Shown here: positions 44,703-56,900 of the stretch, piece by piece
Numbering within the stretch: the first letter of the stretch is position 1
Layout of the letters: every line of letters begins with the position of its first letter
Source: Oxytricha trifallax
Lineage: Eukaryota > Ciliophora > Spirotrichea > Sporadotrichida > Oxytrichidae
Reading direction: 5' to 3'
Assembly (NCBI GenBank): GCA_000711775.1
Contig: ARYC01003549.1
Span: 1-64,000 of the forward strand
Length of the DNA: 64,000 bases
Translations under genes and position numbers: made by a program
The notes under the pieces: generated by a model
Databases searched by the model: none
What the model saw: the letters and a program-made list of their open reading frames with translations, nothing else
Told to the model about the DNA's origin: nothing

Positions 44703-45120
44703 ATTGTAGGAATACATTCGATTTGGGAAAAAGAATTAAAATTAAAATTAATTAATTACTTATTACCTTCAGTTATGTTTTTGGAAAATGTCTCCAAACC
44801 CTAACAATATTATACTTTCTGGATAGCGCATTAAAATTAAGACGGTGGTTGTTATTGCTATAATGATTTTATCTCATCGCCCAAGAGAGAAAAACCTATT
44901 ATACTATTTTTGGGAGTTAGCTCAAAACCAAAAAATCTCGCTTCCTGGGATGATTCAGGAATATTGGCAATAATAAAGTCCAGCTAAAATTGCGGGATCT
45001 ACAGTAAAATGTATTTATTTTTGAATTTTTAGTCACTTTGGATTTGATAACTGCCATGATTTTAATATTTAATTAATTTAATTTAAATTCATTTTCCCAA
45101 ATCGAATGTATTCCTACAAT
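44703..45120. mobile_element. Small inverted-repeat (MITE-like) element
   Basis: Termini ATTGTAGGAATACATTCGAT continuing TTGGGAAAA (44703-44731) and the exact complement (45092-45120), with weaker similarity extending another ~20 bp inward. About 418 bp in total. The interior has no confident gene. Confidence 0.75.
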
Positions 45121-45549
45121 AATTACTCAAAAATGGAGTATGAAAAAACAGCTCTATCTTAGATTAACTAAGCTCAACACTTAATAATATAATATAATGT
45201 TTACTAGCAAATCTAGTATTAGCGTCTTGATTGCTTCAGGATGTAAACTTAAATAGAAGAGCCTTTCCAAATTCAGATCCCTTCATAAGTACATCAGAAC
45301 GTCAATAAAATCTATCAAGAGTCCTGAATGCTTTTCCAAAATATTTCACTAATATTGGATATGTTTGAGGTATAAACTTTATAGTAGAAGCACTTTTGAT
45401 GTATTGCTCTGAAAATATAGTCTTTTGGATTTTTGTCTCTTTTATAGAAGATTTTAAAAATGAGAGATATTCCTGATATATTTTTTAGTGAAAAAGAGAA
45501 TTATAACAATTTGATTAACATATATTAGATAAAATAAAAATATCTAATC

Positions 45550-45760
45550 GGAATGTGAAGTGTCGCTCACAAATAATGTAAGTTACAAAAAACATATTTA
45601 AATTTTCTATTTTTTAGCTGACCTAACTGGATAGTGCACTGAAGGTAAAAACAAAGACTTTGCAGAGAGCAAGGCTAAAAAGTGGTAAGAGAGTACTTAC
45701 TTAGAATATGGAAGAAGTACAAGCTTGAATTTAAAGAGAAAAAAATGTTTATAAGATAAA
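45550..45760 (+). pseudogene. MORN-gene-related fragment with 40-nt intron (copy C)
   Basis: Aligns with copy B: GTGTCGCTCAC before an intron GTAAGTTACAAAAAACATAT...TTTTAG at 45578-45617 (again 40 nt), followed by CTGG...ACAAAGACTTTGCAGAGAGC. The MORN motif itself is decayed. Probably a relic of a third copy. Confidence 0.5.
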
Positions 45761-45888
45761 ATTAATTCAAACTATTACTCAATTTTTGAATTTTAATTAA
45801 TCAATTTTTTAAAATTCTCTATTTTATAAAAAATATATCAACATTTATTAGCCCAAGTTACCTAGTCTGTACAAACACGGCTAGGTCT

Positions 45889-46383
45889 TACAACTTTTAG
45901 GGGATGAAGTTTCATACTCCGAGATATTTTCCTGCCCTCTTCGGAAGTTTCCTGCCTCCAACTTTAAATTTTATGTTGTTTGGCAATAAAAATATTAGAA
46001 ACAAATAAATTTTAATTTCAATTACTATTACCATGTACTAAACAACTTTTATTAATTTATAATTTTCAAGGTACGTAATAGTTCTTTGTCAAATTATATA
46101 TTTTAAGGAGGCTAAAATAATTATTATTTATTTATATTTAATGTGATTTTCATTAAAATTTAAATTCATTCTCAAGGTAGAAATGATATTAGAAGCTAAA
46201 ATAAAAATAACTATATCATAATTGATGGTAAAGATTCTCTGAAAATTATAAAAATTACATATTTTTATGTGTGGGGCAGGAAACTTCCGAAAAGGGCAGG
46301 AAACTACCTTTTTGGTGGCAGGAAACTTCCCCCCTTGGGTGCATATAAAATTTTGGGGTAGGAAACTTCCCCCCCAACTTTTA
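45889..46383. mobile_element. Element with GGCAGGAAACTTCC terminal repeats
   Basis: The left end contains CCTGCCCTCTTCGGAAGTTT plus CCTGCC (45931-45957). The right end has its complement at 46274-46302, followed by further GGCAGGAAACTTCC-type units (about 46316 and 46354). The outermost parts (GAAGTTTC near 45906, GAAACTTC near 46366) also correspond. The interior is AT-rich and non-coding. It lies directly before the coding stretch at 46502. Confidence 0.7.
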
Positions 46384-46501
46384 TTAATGGAGCACCTTGA
46401 AAAACTTTATTATCACTTCTCAAGTTAGAAAATCTTAATTGAAATGTATGTAGTGATTGAATTTTCGCACTTTTCAGTAATATTATACCAATTACAGAAA
46501 A

Positions 46502-47160
46502 TTATCATTTCTAAGACTAGTTTTTCCTTGGTTGTTGGACATTTTCTATAAGATTTGCTTGATTTTATTGAAATACTATCAGGTTGAAGTTTTACAACTT
46601 TAAGGTTTAAGTGAAATCCTTAAAATGGTTAAACTTAAAATATAAAGAAAGAGTTTAATGAGAAAAAATCTCCTTGTATAAGATTTGAAGAAAGTGGTTA
46701 AATTTCTTAATTGGAAAGAAAGAAAAGATATTCTGATACCTCCTCATTTTCCTACAAAAAACAGGGAGGTTCCTTAATTCGTAAAGGGGTGGTTTTTTAA
46801 CAGAATGTTTGGTATGGAAGCTCCAATTACATCTGAATCGTTTAAGGAGGGTGGTGACTGGGAAAGACTCATTAATCTAAGATGTAAAGAATTGGAGGAA
46901 GATTTCAATGAAAACTTCGTAAATTATTTACTCTAGGGCTTTGGCCCAAAGAAGCTTGTCTTCAATTAAAGTTTCCCCAATCCACTATGGAAGTATCAGT
47001 TGTATATTTTGCAAATAAAAAGTCAAGAGCTAACTTTAAAATGGATTCTAATTTATTTTAATTGTTTAATCCATATACACCTAACAATAATAAATAAGGA
47101 AATGATAAACGAGGCGGCCCTGGGGAAAGAGCTACTAGAACTGCTTTTTTATAGAAAAAA
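46502..47160 (+). CDS. Coding segment of an unidentified protein
   Basis: A single open frame in the ciliate code, without a TGA. It includes LVFPWLLDIFYKICLILLKY, DLKKVVKFLNWKERKDILIP, FNRMFGMEAPITSESFKEGG, DWERLINLRCKELEEDFNE and GFGPKKLVFNQSFPNPLWKY. The richness in Trp/Phe/Pro/Gly against the local AT bias strongly suggests a real protein. No start is certain (candidate Met at 46616 region, MVKLKIQRKSLMRK), and the frame stays open beyond 47160 with poorer coding quality. No family recognised. Confidence 0.55.
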
Positions 47161-47574
47161 AGAAAGAATCTAAACTATAAATCATAGTAAACGACAATGG
47201 TAAACTTAATCTACAAATAAAATATAATAACTAATTTAGAAAATTAAAGTTATTTTTTTAATTTATTAGTAATCCAAGGCAAGTCAACTTGATATTTGTT
47301 AAGTAGCCGAGTAAAGCCACTGCTCATCAAAAGTAAACTAGAAGTTAGTATTCAAGAGATTACATGCCAAAGCGATACCCTATTAATAGAAACGGGATTT
47401 GATATGTAAAAGTTTTTTTAAAAAATTAACTTCAATCAAGTATTTTTAAATACAAAATTAAGCCATTAAATTTATTTAGTTTCTTTATTAATATGGTCAA
47501 TTTTATTATAATTAATTGCAAGTATGAGTGGAAATTTTTTAATTTAAGAAATATGTTTACTTGAGAAGTTCTAT

Positions 47575-48770
47575 ATGTTCCAACCGAGACCCCCCCTCTC
47601 AGACCTAAAACGAGACCCCCCTCCCACCATAACTAGACCCCCTCCCACCTCAACAACATCCCAATTCATATGAAAATTTTGATTCTCGATGTTTAAATCA
47701 TTTTCCTTAATGACATCTTGATCTCATAATATTTTTTTACATAAAATATATCATTTTTTTAAAAATATTTTTCCAACAAATCAAATGCTACTCTTTATTA
47801 AATTTCTTATTTTACAACTTTCTCTTCGTCCGACGACTTTTTTACTTAGATGCTCCCATAGGAAATTAATCAAAAGAATATTTCCATATGACTCGGTAAT
47901 GATATAATAAAAAATTATGAGCCAAAAAACTCATACAACTAACTTTATTTTAAAAAAATTCAATATAAACACTCTATTAATCTGTATTCGAAATATGATT
48001 AATTTTTATAATAAATTTTCCTAATTTTATATAATTATTACTAGTAATATTTTTATACAAACTAATAGTTATGGAAAAAATTAATTTGAAAAGTATTAAA
48101 ATAAAATCTATTTAAACATGAATTATTATTTTTTTAAAAAAAACTAACGATCTAAAAATAAATCAAGAAGTTATTTATATTTAAATCAGTCCCTTTACAA
48201 ACTTCTTAATAATTCATGTTTAAATAGATTTTATTATAATACTTTTCAAATTAATTTTTTCCATAACTATTAGTTTGTATAAAAATATTACTAGTAATAA
48301 TTATATAAAATTAGGAAAATTTATTATAAAATTAATCATATTTCGAATACAGATTAATAGAGTGTTTATATTGAATTTTTTTAAATAAAGTTAGTTGTAT
48401 GAGTTTTTGGCTCATAATTTTTTATTATATCATTACCGAGTCATATGGAAATATTCTTTTGATTAATTTCCTATGGGAGCATCTAAGTAAAAAAGTCGTC
48501 GGACGAAGAGAAAGTTGTAAAATAAGAAATTTAATAAAGAGTAACATTTGATTTGTTGGAAAAATATTTTTTAAAAAATGATATATTTTATGTAAAAAAA
48601 TATTATGAGATCAAGATGTCATGAAGGAAAATGATTAAAACATCGAGAATCAAAATTTTCATATGAATTGGGATGTTGTTGAGGTGGGAGGGGGTCTAGT
48701 TATGGTGGGAGGGGGGTCTCGTTTTAGGTCTGAGAGGGGGGGTGGGAGGGGGCGTCTGCGGTTGGAACAT
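47575..48770. repeat. 1.2-kb near-perfect palindrome with G-rich ends
   Basis: Inverted arms of about 555-565 bp (47575-48130 and 48206-48770) around a ~75-bp centre. Outer ends read ATGTTCCAACCGAGACCCCC and its complement. The outer 80 bp are G/C-rich with runs such as GGGAGGGGGGTCTCG, unlike the AT-rich interior. CTAT on both sides (47571-47574, 48771-48774) may be a target duplication. No coding sequence. Consistent with a fold-back transposon. Confidence 0.9.
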
Positions 48771-48939
48771 CTATAGATATTTAATTATTTAGATAAATAT
48801 CAAAAAATTTACCTTTTTTAAGGGGATAAAGATTCATTGCCTTCATCATTTAATTTTAATTAAATCACTTCTATCTCATCTTCTCTACTTGTTCTTTTTT
48901 TAAAAAAAAAGCATTAATTTAAATGTTGTTATTAAATCA

Positions 48940-51782
48940 TCAATAATTAATCATACCATCAGTTCTATTTGCATCGTTAGTAGAAGAAGGCAGTTCTTGT
49001 AGCTACTCAGCTTTTAGTTTGGGCTAACCAAAGACAGCAGCTCCTCCTTCATAATACTGCAGCTAATAAAAAACATTATAATCAGCAGGTGGTTTGCCTG
49101 CTGGAGCTTCATATTATCCTGCATAATATTGCTGATAGTACTATTAAGCGAGTATAATCGAAATGAGGAGATCGTTATAAAGAAATCAAAAATGCAATGA
49201 ATTAAGATTATGATCATTTCAAAGTATACTAATGTTTTTCCAACTGTAGAGATTATGAATTAAGATTAATGATTTTAATTAGCAACTTTAAATTATTAAT
49301 CAAACATGGAGAATTATATTTCTTTATTTTTTTCACTTTTCCTGATTAGTTTGTATTTTAGCGCAGTCTCTGCGATGTATCTGTAGTAATCACCAACTTT
49401 TCTTAAAAATTTTTCTTAGATATCTTCATCATATCTTCAGGGTATCTTCAGTGTATCTTCCTCAAAAAAATAAAAAGTCAAAAATATTAAAAATAGTAAT
49501 AAATCCAATAACAATAACAGCAGAAGCAACAATAACAGCAGTAATTTAACTAAAATCATTAAAAAATAGAGTCTGGTTAAAATTCTCAAGGAATTTCAAA
49601 ATATTAAAAATCGTTGATTTTTTTCATATTCATTATCTTGATCATAAATATCATCTTCATCATTAGGTCTTTAAATTTACAATTTTAGAAAATTTGAATT
49701 TTTTGGGGAAAATCCCCAGACTCTATTTTTTAATGATTTTAGTTAAATTACTGCTGTTATTGTTGCTTCTGCTGTTATTGTTATTGGATTTATTACTATT
49801 TTTAATATTTTTGACTTTTTATTTTTTTGAGGAAGATACACTGAAGATACCCTGAAGATATGATGAAGATATCTAAGAAAAATTTTTAAGAAAAGTTGGT
49901 GATTACTACAGATACATCGCAGAGACTGCGCTAAAATACAAACTAATCAGGAAAAGTGAAAAAAATATAGAAATATAATTCTCCATGTTTGATTAATAAT
50001 TTAAAGTTGCTAATTAAAATCATTAATCTTAATTCATAATCTCTACAGTTGGAAAAACATTAGTATACTTTGAAATGATCATAATCTTAATTCATTGCAT
50101 TTTTGATTTCTTTATAACGATCTCCTCATTTCGATTATACTCGCTTAATACTATGTATAGTAATCTTGGTGTGCTTAGTCTGGTCAAGCACAGGTACTTG
50201 ACTCTGCTTACTTAGCAACAGCTTGATCTGGATTTGGATTGATAATAAGGAGATGGTTGCTATTTATAATATTAATTTAAGTAGTTTGCATCATAACCTT
50301 CCTAACATGGACCTGGATATTAACCATAGTATTGGCTGTAGTCGTAGCCTGGTTATTAACCATAATTGGCAGAAATATATGAATAAGATTAAAGATTGGT
50401 TGCAGTTGTCGAGTGATCTGATGCTCCACCTTATCCACTACCTTAACATTATATATTAAAGTAAATTTGATACTTAACATTTGGCTAGTTATGATCTACT
50501 TACCACCAACCAGTTAACTGCATGCTTGCTAAGACAATCATGGGATTATCAGTGATTAAACTGCCTTCATAACTTCTACTTTCTTGCTTCAGTGAATAAG
50601 GCACTGCGTTATTTAATTGCTGACCATCAGATGATAACTTCTGTTGGTATAAACGGCAATACCACTTCCATAAGTATTCTTTGAATAATCAAAGCTGTTA
50701 GAGTTATTTTATTTTATGTATCACTGAATAAAATTAAGGATTTCCTACCTGAATATTTCGATATTTTGAAGATCACCATCTGTTTCTATGATTATCACTT
50801 CTGGACCTTGATCATTATTCTTTTATGGAACGAAAATCTTTGTATTTCTTCTTTAAGCAACACCTCTTAGATTCTCCACTTTTCCTATGATTAAACGAAA
50901 AAATTTATCTGGAACTTTAATCTTGTGATGTGGTCCATGGAATGGATTTACATTTTCAAAATTAATTTGAGGATCACTTGATCTTCTTTGATCCTTAATA
51001 ATCTCATCAATAAGCTCCTTAGCTTTTTAATATTTGTCTAGTGTACCTAATACAAAGACATTTCTCAGATTACTATTAGGGATTTTCATTTTTGCTAATA
51101 GTATCACCACTTTTAGCAAAAATAAATTCTTCACAGTCGTTAGGAACAGGAATAATATAAGCATAAGTAATGGTGGACCACAAGGTGTCATCAAACCATC
51201 ATCCTTTTGTGAGGTATGTTAGACTTAGTTATTAATCAACTGTGCAACACTTAGTTGTACTTCTCTTATCGAACCATCTGCTAAAAAAACTCTTTCAATT
51301 GCATTTTAAGCTCTCTGACATTCTCAACTGAATCTCCAATCACAAGAACAGCTTGATCATTGTCATTATCTGGTTATGAAGCTGAGCCCTTTTTTTAAGA
51401 ACTTCTTCCTCTTATTGAAATCTTGCAACCAGACTCCTCATCTAGTCTCTTTTGATAGAGACCTTTAGGACCTATAAGTAAACAGATAAAGTTTAAACCT
51501 GATTTCTTGGGTAAGTATATCTTCTTTTTAATCTTTTAGGAATCCTGGAGTGCACTCAAGAAAGGAGGACTTAAGTTTTGCATAAGTGAGGGATTTGCTC
51601 TTCCGAACATCAGAGCTGTGAAGAGTCAAGGCAATATCTTTTTTCAAACAAGATCTAAAGCTTAAATTAAAAATAAAATTTATTTACTTACATAACATTG
51701 CTATCTTAATTCTTCATTGCCATTTGTCCACATAAAATTCTTTCTTTTTTAGGGAATTCTTGAAGGTGGCATCGAATTTCTA
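48940..51782 (-). CDS. KH-domain RNA-binding protein (SF1/BBP-like)
   Basis: Candidate start ATG 51780-51782 (MPPSRIPQKRKNFMWTNG). The first KH domain (about 51480-51260) has NFICLLIGPKGLYQKRLDEE and SGCKISIRGRSSQKKGSA, close to the GLLIGPRGxxxKxLExxSGxKIxIRG core of SF1/BBP KH domains. The second KH (about 51010-50760) has FHGPHHKIKVPDKFFRLIIG followed by NTKIFVPQKN. Its GKVE replaces the usual GxxG loop. The C-terminus is Gln/Tyr/Gly-rich (QQPGYDYSQYYGQYPGP; YYQQYYAGQYEAPAGKPPAD) and ends at TGA 48940-48942. Such proteins bind single-stranded RNA, for example intron branch sites. IESs and small frame breaks separate the segments, which are in normal order. Confidence 0.7.
49142..50150. repeat. 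1-kb palindromic IES in the KH gene
   Basis: Arms 49142-49576 and 49716-50150 (435 bp each) pair end to end with a 139-bp spacer. The word ATAGTA (TACTAT on the coding strand) occurs at both outer edges, 49135-49140 and 50157-50162. Using it as pointer, the coding strand joins HQDYY to QQYYAGQ in frame. The standard-code ORFs at 49014-49217 and 50223-50480 are shadows. Confidence 0.85.
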
Positions 51783-52159
51783 TCGATAAAACCTTGCTGA
51801 TTAAATTTTAACTAATTTAAGGCTATTATAAAAATAAAAGATTTACTGCTGATTTTATAGCATTCAAAAGCTAAAATATTTGCTTGTTATCGGTTTAAGT
51901 TTAGAATATAGTATTAATATCATCGAAAATATATTTACGTGCTTCAGTAAATATGCTCATTCGCTTTTCTTTTCTAAGCTATTAAAGGTAGTTATAATGG
52001 ATGACTTGGAAAAGGAATTAATACATACCTCTGACAACTGCAATTTGATCAAGCACCTCATATTTACTATAATAAATAATGATAAATTTTAAACTCACAA
52101 ATAATTAGATTTACTGTTTAAAATGAAACCTCCTTTCTTAAAATCTGGTTTTGGATGTT

Positions 52160-52163
52160 AATT

Positions 52164-52204
<41 letters not shown>

Positions 52205-52218
52205 TATATATATATATA

Positions 52219-52262
<44 letters not shown>
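52160..52262. repeat. (TA)n microsatellite
   Basis: About 100 bp of TA repeats with short interruptions, just beyond the 3' end of the sulfurtransferase gene. The standard-code ORF through it is meaningless. Confidence 0.85.
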
Positions 52263-52264
<2 letters not shown>

Positions 52265-53275
52265 CAGCTAATAAATAATATTTTCATACATATTCAGTCC
52301 AAGAGCCATCATATAGGATTGTTTCCTTCTCATTTAACAAGAGTTCTAACCCCAAATTCGCAACACAGGCTGTCAACCTTGATCCAAAATATGTTATTAA
52401 TTAAAATTAATTAAAATGTGACAGTACTCAAAGTAGTGTCGATGTCTTACTTGAGAAACAACTAAGCAAGCTCATTATCAGCCTTGAAAGTCTAGGTTTC
52501 AGGATCGATCAACAACTAGAAAAACATGTTCTTATCACCTGGAACATGTCCTTTTCTTAAGCCAGCTCTTATTCATCGTCTTCATCAAGTCTCTACTGAC
52601 CTCTGGCATCAATAATTTAAGTGTCAGATTGTTTGTTAGAGACATAATAGGTAGTTTATTGCATTTAATTTATTTCTCTTATCAACCTATCAGGATTCTC
52701 TTCAGTATAAAGATAATCCTCTTTCTTCCCTCTTTCCCATTATTTATCTGGTCCGCTCTCTGTTTTTCTAATTAATAATTAATAAACTTATAAATTTACC
52801 TTGATTCTATAAGTCACTTGGGGAATCTACCATTGAGAACTCTGAAATTTGGAGCTCCAAAGTATTTAAATGTAAAAGCTACTCTAGGTGAACTGAAAAT
52901 ACCTAAATTATAATAAAATATGATATTATCAGTTCTCTTTATGCCTAACTCACACATAAGCTCGTTAAAATCATCTAATGATGGCATCATATGAGGTAAG
53001 TCTATTGATTCATTTGCTATTTCATCAATGCCAAAGAATCGGGTTCTTGGAATTCTTGATTAAGCTATAAAAATTACGATTGAATATTATTATTCTAATA
53101 TTGTATCTCTAAACTTAATCCTAGAGTATAAATAATCTTACTTACCATGATCTTATTTTGCTTTTTTATTCATTTGGGGCATCAACCAAGAAACATTAAA
53201 TATCTTATGATCTTTTGTATTGTCTTATATAAACTAATCTAATTAATTTGTTTCAATCAAATACTTTTATTTATA
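52262..53275 (-). CDS. Two-domain rhodanese / 3-mercaptopyruvate sulfurtransferase
   Basis: Segments in normal order on the - strand: ETNQLDQFIQDNTKDHKIFN with VSWLMP (53275-53150); an intron GTAAGT...ATAG at 53065-53145; RIPRTRFFGIDEIANESIDL, PHMMPSLDDFNELM and FSSPRVAFTFKYFG (first domain, to about 52800); then NPDRLIREINQM, IIDARGQQRLDEDDE, GLRKGHVPGDKNMFFQLL, DPETQTFKADNELAQLF; and LGLELLLNEKETILYDGSWT (second domain, to about 52265). This matches the MPST/thiosulfate sulfurtransferase layout. The active-site loop normally has CGSGVTAC. Here it reads FGSRLTAC at the junction after a small AT-rich insertion, so the nucleophilic Cys is either lost or restored by excision of that insertion. 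A few 1-nt shifts occur. Confidence 0.75.
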
Positions 53276-53279
53276 AGTT

Positions 53280-55442
53280 GAAATGCTTTTGGACTAGAAT
53301 TTAAACAAAGAAAGTGTTGATGTAATCCATTTTGTGGCTATTTTTTAATCATTTTTATTCAATATATTAATTTAAGATTTTATGATTCATCAAACATATA
53401 TCTTATTAGAACTTATCTTTATTTGTAGAATTAATAGTCGGTTAAAAGAAGAAAGATGAGTTTTAGTATTATCTAATTATTAAAAATCTAATTAATGAGA
53501 TCAAAACTCGTTAATTTCTAAAGTCATTTCAATATTCTAATTCTTATCTTAAAATGCCTTCATTAAATCAATTGATAAATTATGGTAGGTAAATTATTCA
53601 ATAGTGGACAAAATACCCATCAGAACAAATGCTGGAAGCTAATGATTGAAGATTTATTTCACAGATGGGATAGAAACGTGATTCTTGCTTGTGTTTATAA
53701 AATGTAAAATGAAATAAATTGTAATAATTAATTCAACATAATATCTTTGCAAAATTGAACGCTTTTTATTATTAAGACACAATTCAAAAGACCAGCTCAA
53801 ACTTGGCAAATGTAAGAGAATTGTCTTCGATAAGCATTATAAACAAAAACCTCTCTAATTTCTATGAATCACATCAATAAGGTTTGATCCATATAGCTTC
53901 AAAATGTCGCTTGGTTCATAGACTAGATCGGTTTCTTAAGTCTCGCTCTTTAGTAATTATTTTAATTGTATTTTTTCTTACTGAGTTACGAATTCGTTAA
54001 TTTCTTAGGCAAGCCTTAACTTATGGTTGTGATTCATTTTCTCTTATGAGCACTCCGTCATAACGATACTCTGTATCTTCATCCTTTTTTAAATTAATCA
54101 AGTTAAAGCTTCTCTCTGATTATTCGAGCTGTAGCTCTAAAACTACATCTTAAATTTCCAATCCAGATCGGATCGCATATTCGTAAGTTTGGTTTTTCTC
54201 ATAGCCACCTTGTCAAAGGAACCTCAGTATAACGTTGTAAAATGTATAATCTTTTTGATATTGTGAATTTTTTGTGGGTATCCACTATGGCTACAATAGG
54301 CTTCTCAAATCCAATATAAAGATTTATATTTACATAATCCATATAATCAAAATTAGATTTCAAAGCATTTTAACATTTCTGTTTGTCTCCTCGACATCAT
54401 GAGTGAATTTCACTTCAACTACAAACTAATATTTATCCAATAAAGGGCATCTTATAATGACTGTCTCATAATGGATAAGTGCTGAGAATTTATCTGGAAC
54501 GAATGAGAGATCTTCAATGAATGAGAATTTGATATGAGTTTTCTAATCATTTCTAAAGGTCTAGTGTTTATATAAGATATATGAAGTAACCCTAAGACAA
54601 AGTGATGGTCAATTTGATTTCTATAAGTTCAACAAATCTCTCTTTAAAAGTGTTTTTCAATTTCAAAGGCTAATACTATCTAATGAATTTATTAAAGTAA
54701 TAAGCAGTACGGGACCCTGTGAGTTTTAATTATCCTGAAGTTCTCCGACTTTAACTCTGAATAGTGAATAATTATTACTAATGATATATACATATTTATG
54801 TTTGTTACTTTTGCATAATAATTGTGGGATATTTAATAATCTTAAATCAATCAGACAGTGAAAGATCTTTCACTCCATTCACTATCACAAACATGACATT
54901 TTTCTCGCCATATTTAAATTATATTTCCTTGATAATAACTCATATTCTGGCATAAACACCTTGCTGTATTTGCACTATACTATATTTAATCATATATCAT
55001 TGACACTTATTCATGACAAGTCTAAATGAACTACAATTTTGAACTTACGTGCATTTAATAAAATAAGAGTTGCATCTTAATGATCTATCGCTTATTAATA
55101 TATTTACTTTATATCTTGTGATGATTCTTCGATTATATTATGTGTATCATAAATCAGGTGAATAGTCTAATCCTCATTCTTTGAGTTTTCCTACTCTTTT
55201 TTTCCTGCTCTACTATTTCTTCAAATTCTAAATTTTCTTTTACTCTGTAGTGACCTAAGACTAAGTCCAAAATAAATATAAGATTATTGAGACTGAGACA
55301 AGGTTCAGCAAGTTAAGTTTGATTGACATTTTAATAAATATTAAACCCCAAAACTCCATATATCAAATTTAGAAGTTATAGTTGAATGGTTTTAAGTAAA
55401 TTAAAGTAAGTGAGTAGTGACGTTATATAATAAAACTATTAA
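53280..55442 (-). CDS. Unidentified gene segments, - strand
   Basis: After about 550 nt of AT-rich spacer (53280-53830), several coding-like pieces occur: LYIGFEKPIVAIVDTHKKFT (about 54310-54240), IKFSFIEDLSFVPDKFSAL and IIRCPLLDKYQFVVEVKFTH (about 54540-54390), RVKVGELQDNQNSQGPVLLI (about 54770-54690), KYGEKNVMFVIVNGVKDLSL (about 54930-54860), and DTHNIIEESSQDIKQIYQQ with DATLILLNAR (about 55160-55050). Same strand as the coiled-coil gene upstream, so they may form its C-terminal half. No domain recognised. Confidence 0.4.
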
Positions 55443-56900
55443 TCATATATAATTATTTTCTAATATCAAGATGAATTTCTTTGATTCATTGTTGAACAAA
55501 TAATTTTTTCCCAAAACATTAACAAATTTGACTTACTAATTCTAAGCATTTAATCTTTATATTGTTTATGTAGCTTCTTAGTCTGAAATTTATGATTAAC
55601 TTCTAATACCTTGCTTTGATTCTATTTAACTTAACATCGATTATTAACTATTTTTGTTATTTTAGTTATTGAATTGTTCCATGTTGATTTTTAGATTGGC
55701 TTTTTCAAGCGTAGTAATTCTGCTATTAAACTGCTTAATACTATTGTTAACAATGTCAAAATTGTTATTCATTTATTTTAAATGCTCAGTACAAATGGCA
55801 TTTACTTATTCTATTATTCTTTTAGAACTTTATTATTAATCCTTTTATTTATCTTCGATTGATTTTTAAGAAAGAGATATTTGGTTTTCAACATTGTTTT
55901 ACTTATTTTATAAACTATCAAATTAAATTTTATGCTCATCTATTCGTCTTTTCAGGCCATTATACAACTCAGTAAATCTTCTAACATGATTTGCTAGTGC
56001 ATCTTGAGACACCACGCCAATAGTAGGTGACAATTCTTTAATGTCTGTTACTAGGATCTAAAAAGCCTTTTAGATTTCTTCCTTTCCTTCAATGGCAAGT
56101 TGCTCAATCATTAAAGAAGTCTATTTTATCAATTTTAGCTTATAAGTCCAGTATTTATTCATTATTCTACTAAATTTTTTAATTTATCTAGTCATCTAGT
56201 TCACCCCCTAATATTTCAGGAATTTGAGTTAGCCATTACTCTCTCATAGCTTTCATGGCTTCATTTTTTAATGCAGTAAATTATTTGCTTACTACGTGCT
56301 CTATTTAATTCAATTCGGGAAAAGTCGTATCTGAAATAGACTAAAATTCTTCGGTGTTTTGTATCTAGTATTTATGAATCCAATGATTAAAACCCAGAAT
56401 TAGCCTTGAGATAACCTTGTGTTTGATCTTAAGAATTCTTTGAAATCAAATCAGGGCTTTGTTTTATGATTTTTCCCTTACTTTTCTAGTTACTTTTATT
56501 CTCTTACTTTTGCTACACCTATTTTTGAGCAGTCTTTTTCAAGGGAGTATTTCGTCTTATTTCGCTCTTTCTTGAATTTAGAGTTGTTATTAGCCGATTC
56601 CTATGATTTTGTAAGACTTTCTTTTTAAATTTCTTTTAGAGCTGAATTTTAACATCCCTGTAAGTCTTATTCCCAGGTATGACTTACTATTTCAGATATT
56701 TCAAAATTTTTGTTTTTTCTTCCTCATTCTATAATTACACTAATTATTCCTCATTGAAAAATTCAGCTCTGTAATTTGATTCCTCCTAATCAGAATTATT
56801 TTTCAAACTCTTTTTATCTTTTTAGGGGTTTTGTCTATTTTATTTCTTACTCCTATTTTTATTCAATATAGGTTACTTTTTGATTTGATTAAGTGATAAT
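55443..56900 (-). CDS. Coiled-coil protein gene
   Basis: Three successive frames in the ciliate code. About 56880-56350: QEESNYRAEFFNEEQLVQLQ, LKYLKQQVIPGNKTYRDVKI and LITTLNSRKSEIRRNTPLKK. About 56360-56120: EHVVSKQFTALKNEAMKAMR, EQWLTQIPEILGGE. From ATG 56109-56111 to TGA 55443-55445, 223 codons: SPTIGVVSQDALANHVRRFT, LYNGLKRRIDEHKIQFDSLQ, EQVNAICTEHLKQMNNNFD, IKQFNSRITTLEKANLKI. Heptad patterns are clear in the last part, and Gln is mostly TAA/TAG. Two or three small frame changes separate the parts. Likely a structural or scaffold protein. Family unknown. Confidence 0.55.

Noticed and set aside
52151..52414. Tyr/Ile repeat protein from 52151
   Set aside because: Translation of a TA microsatellite running into the antisense of the sulfurtransferase gene.
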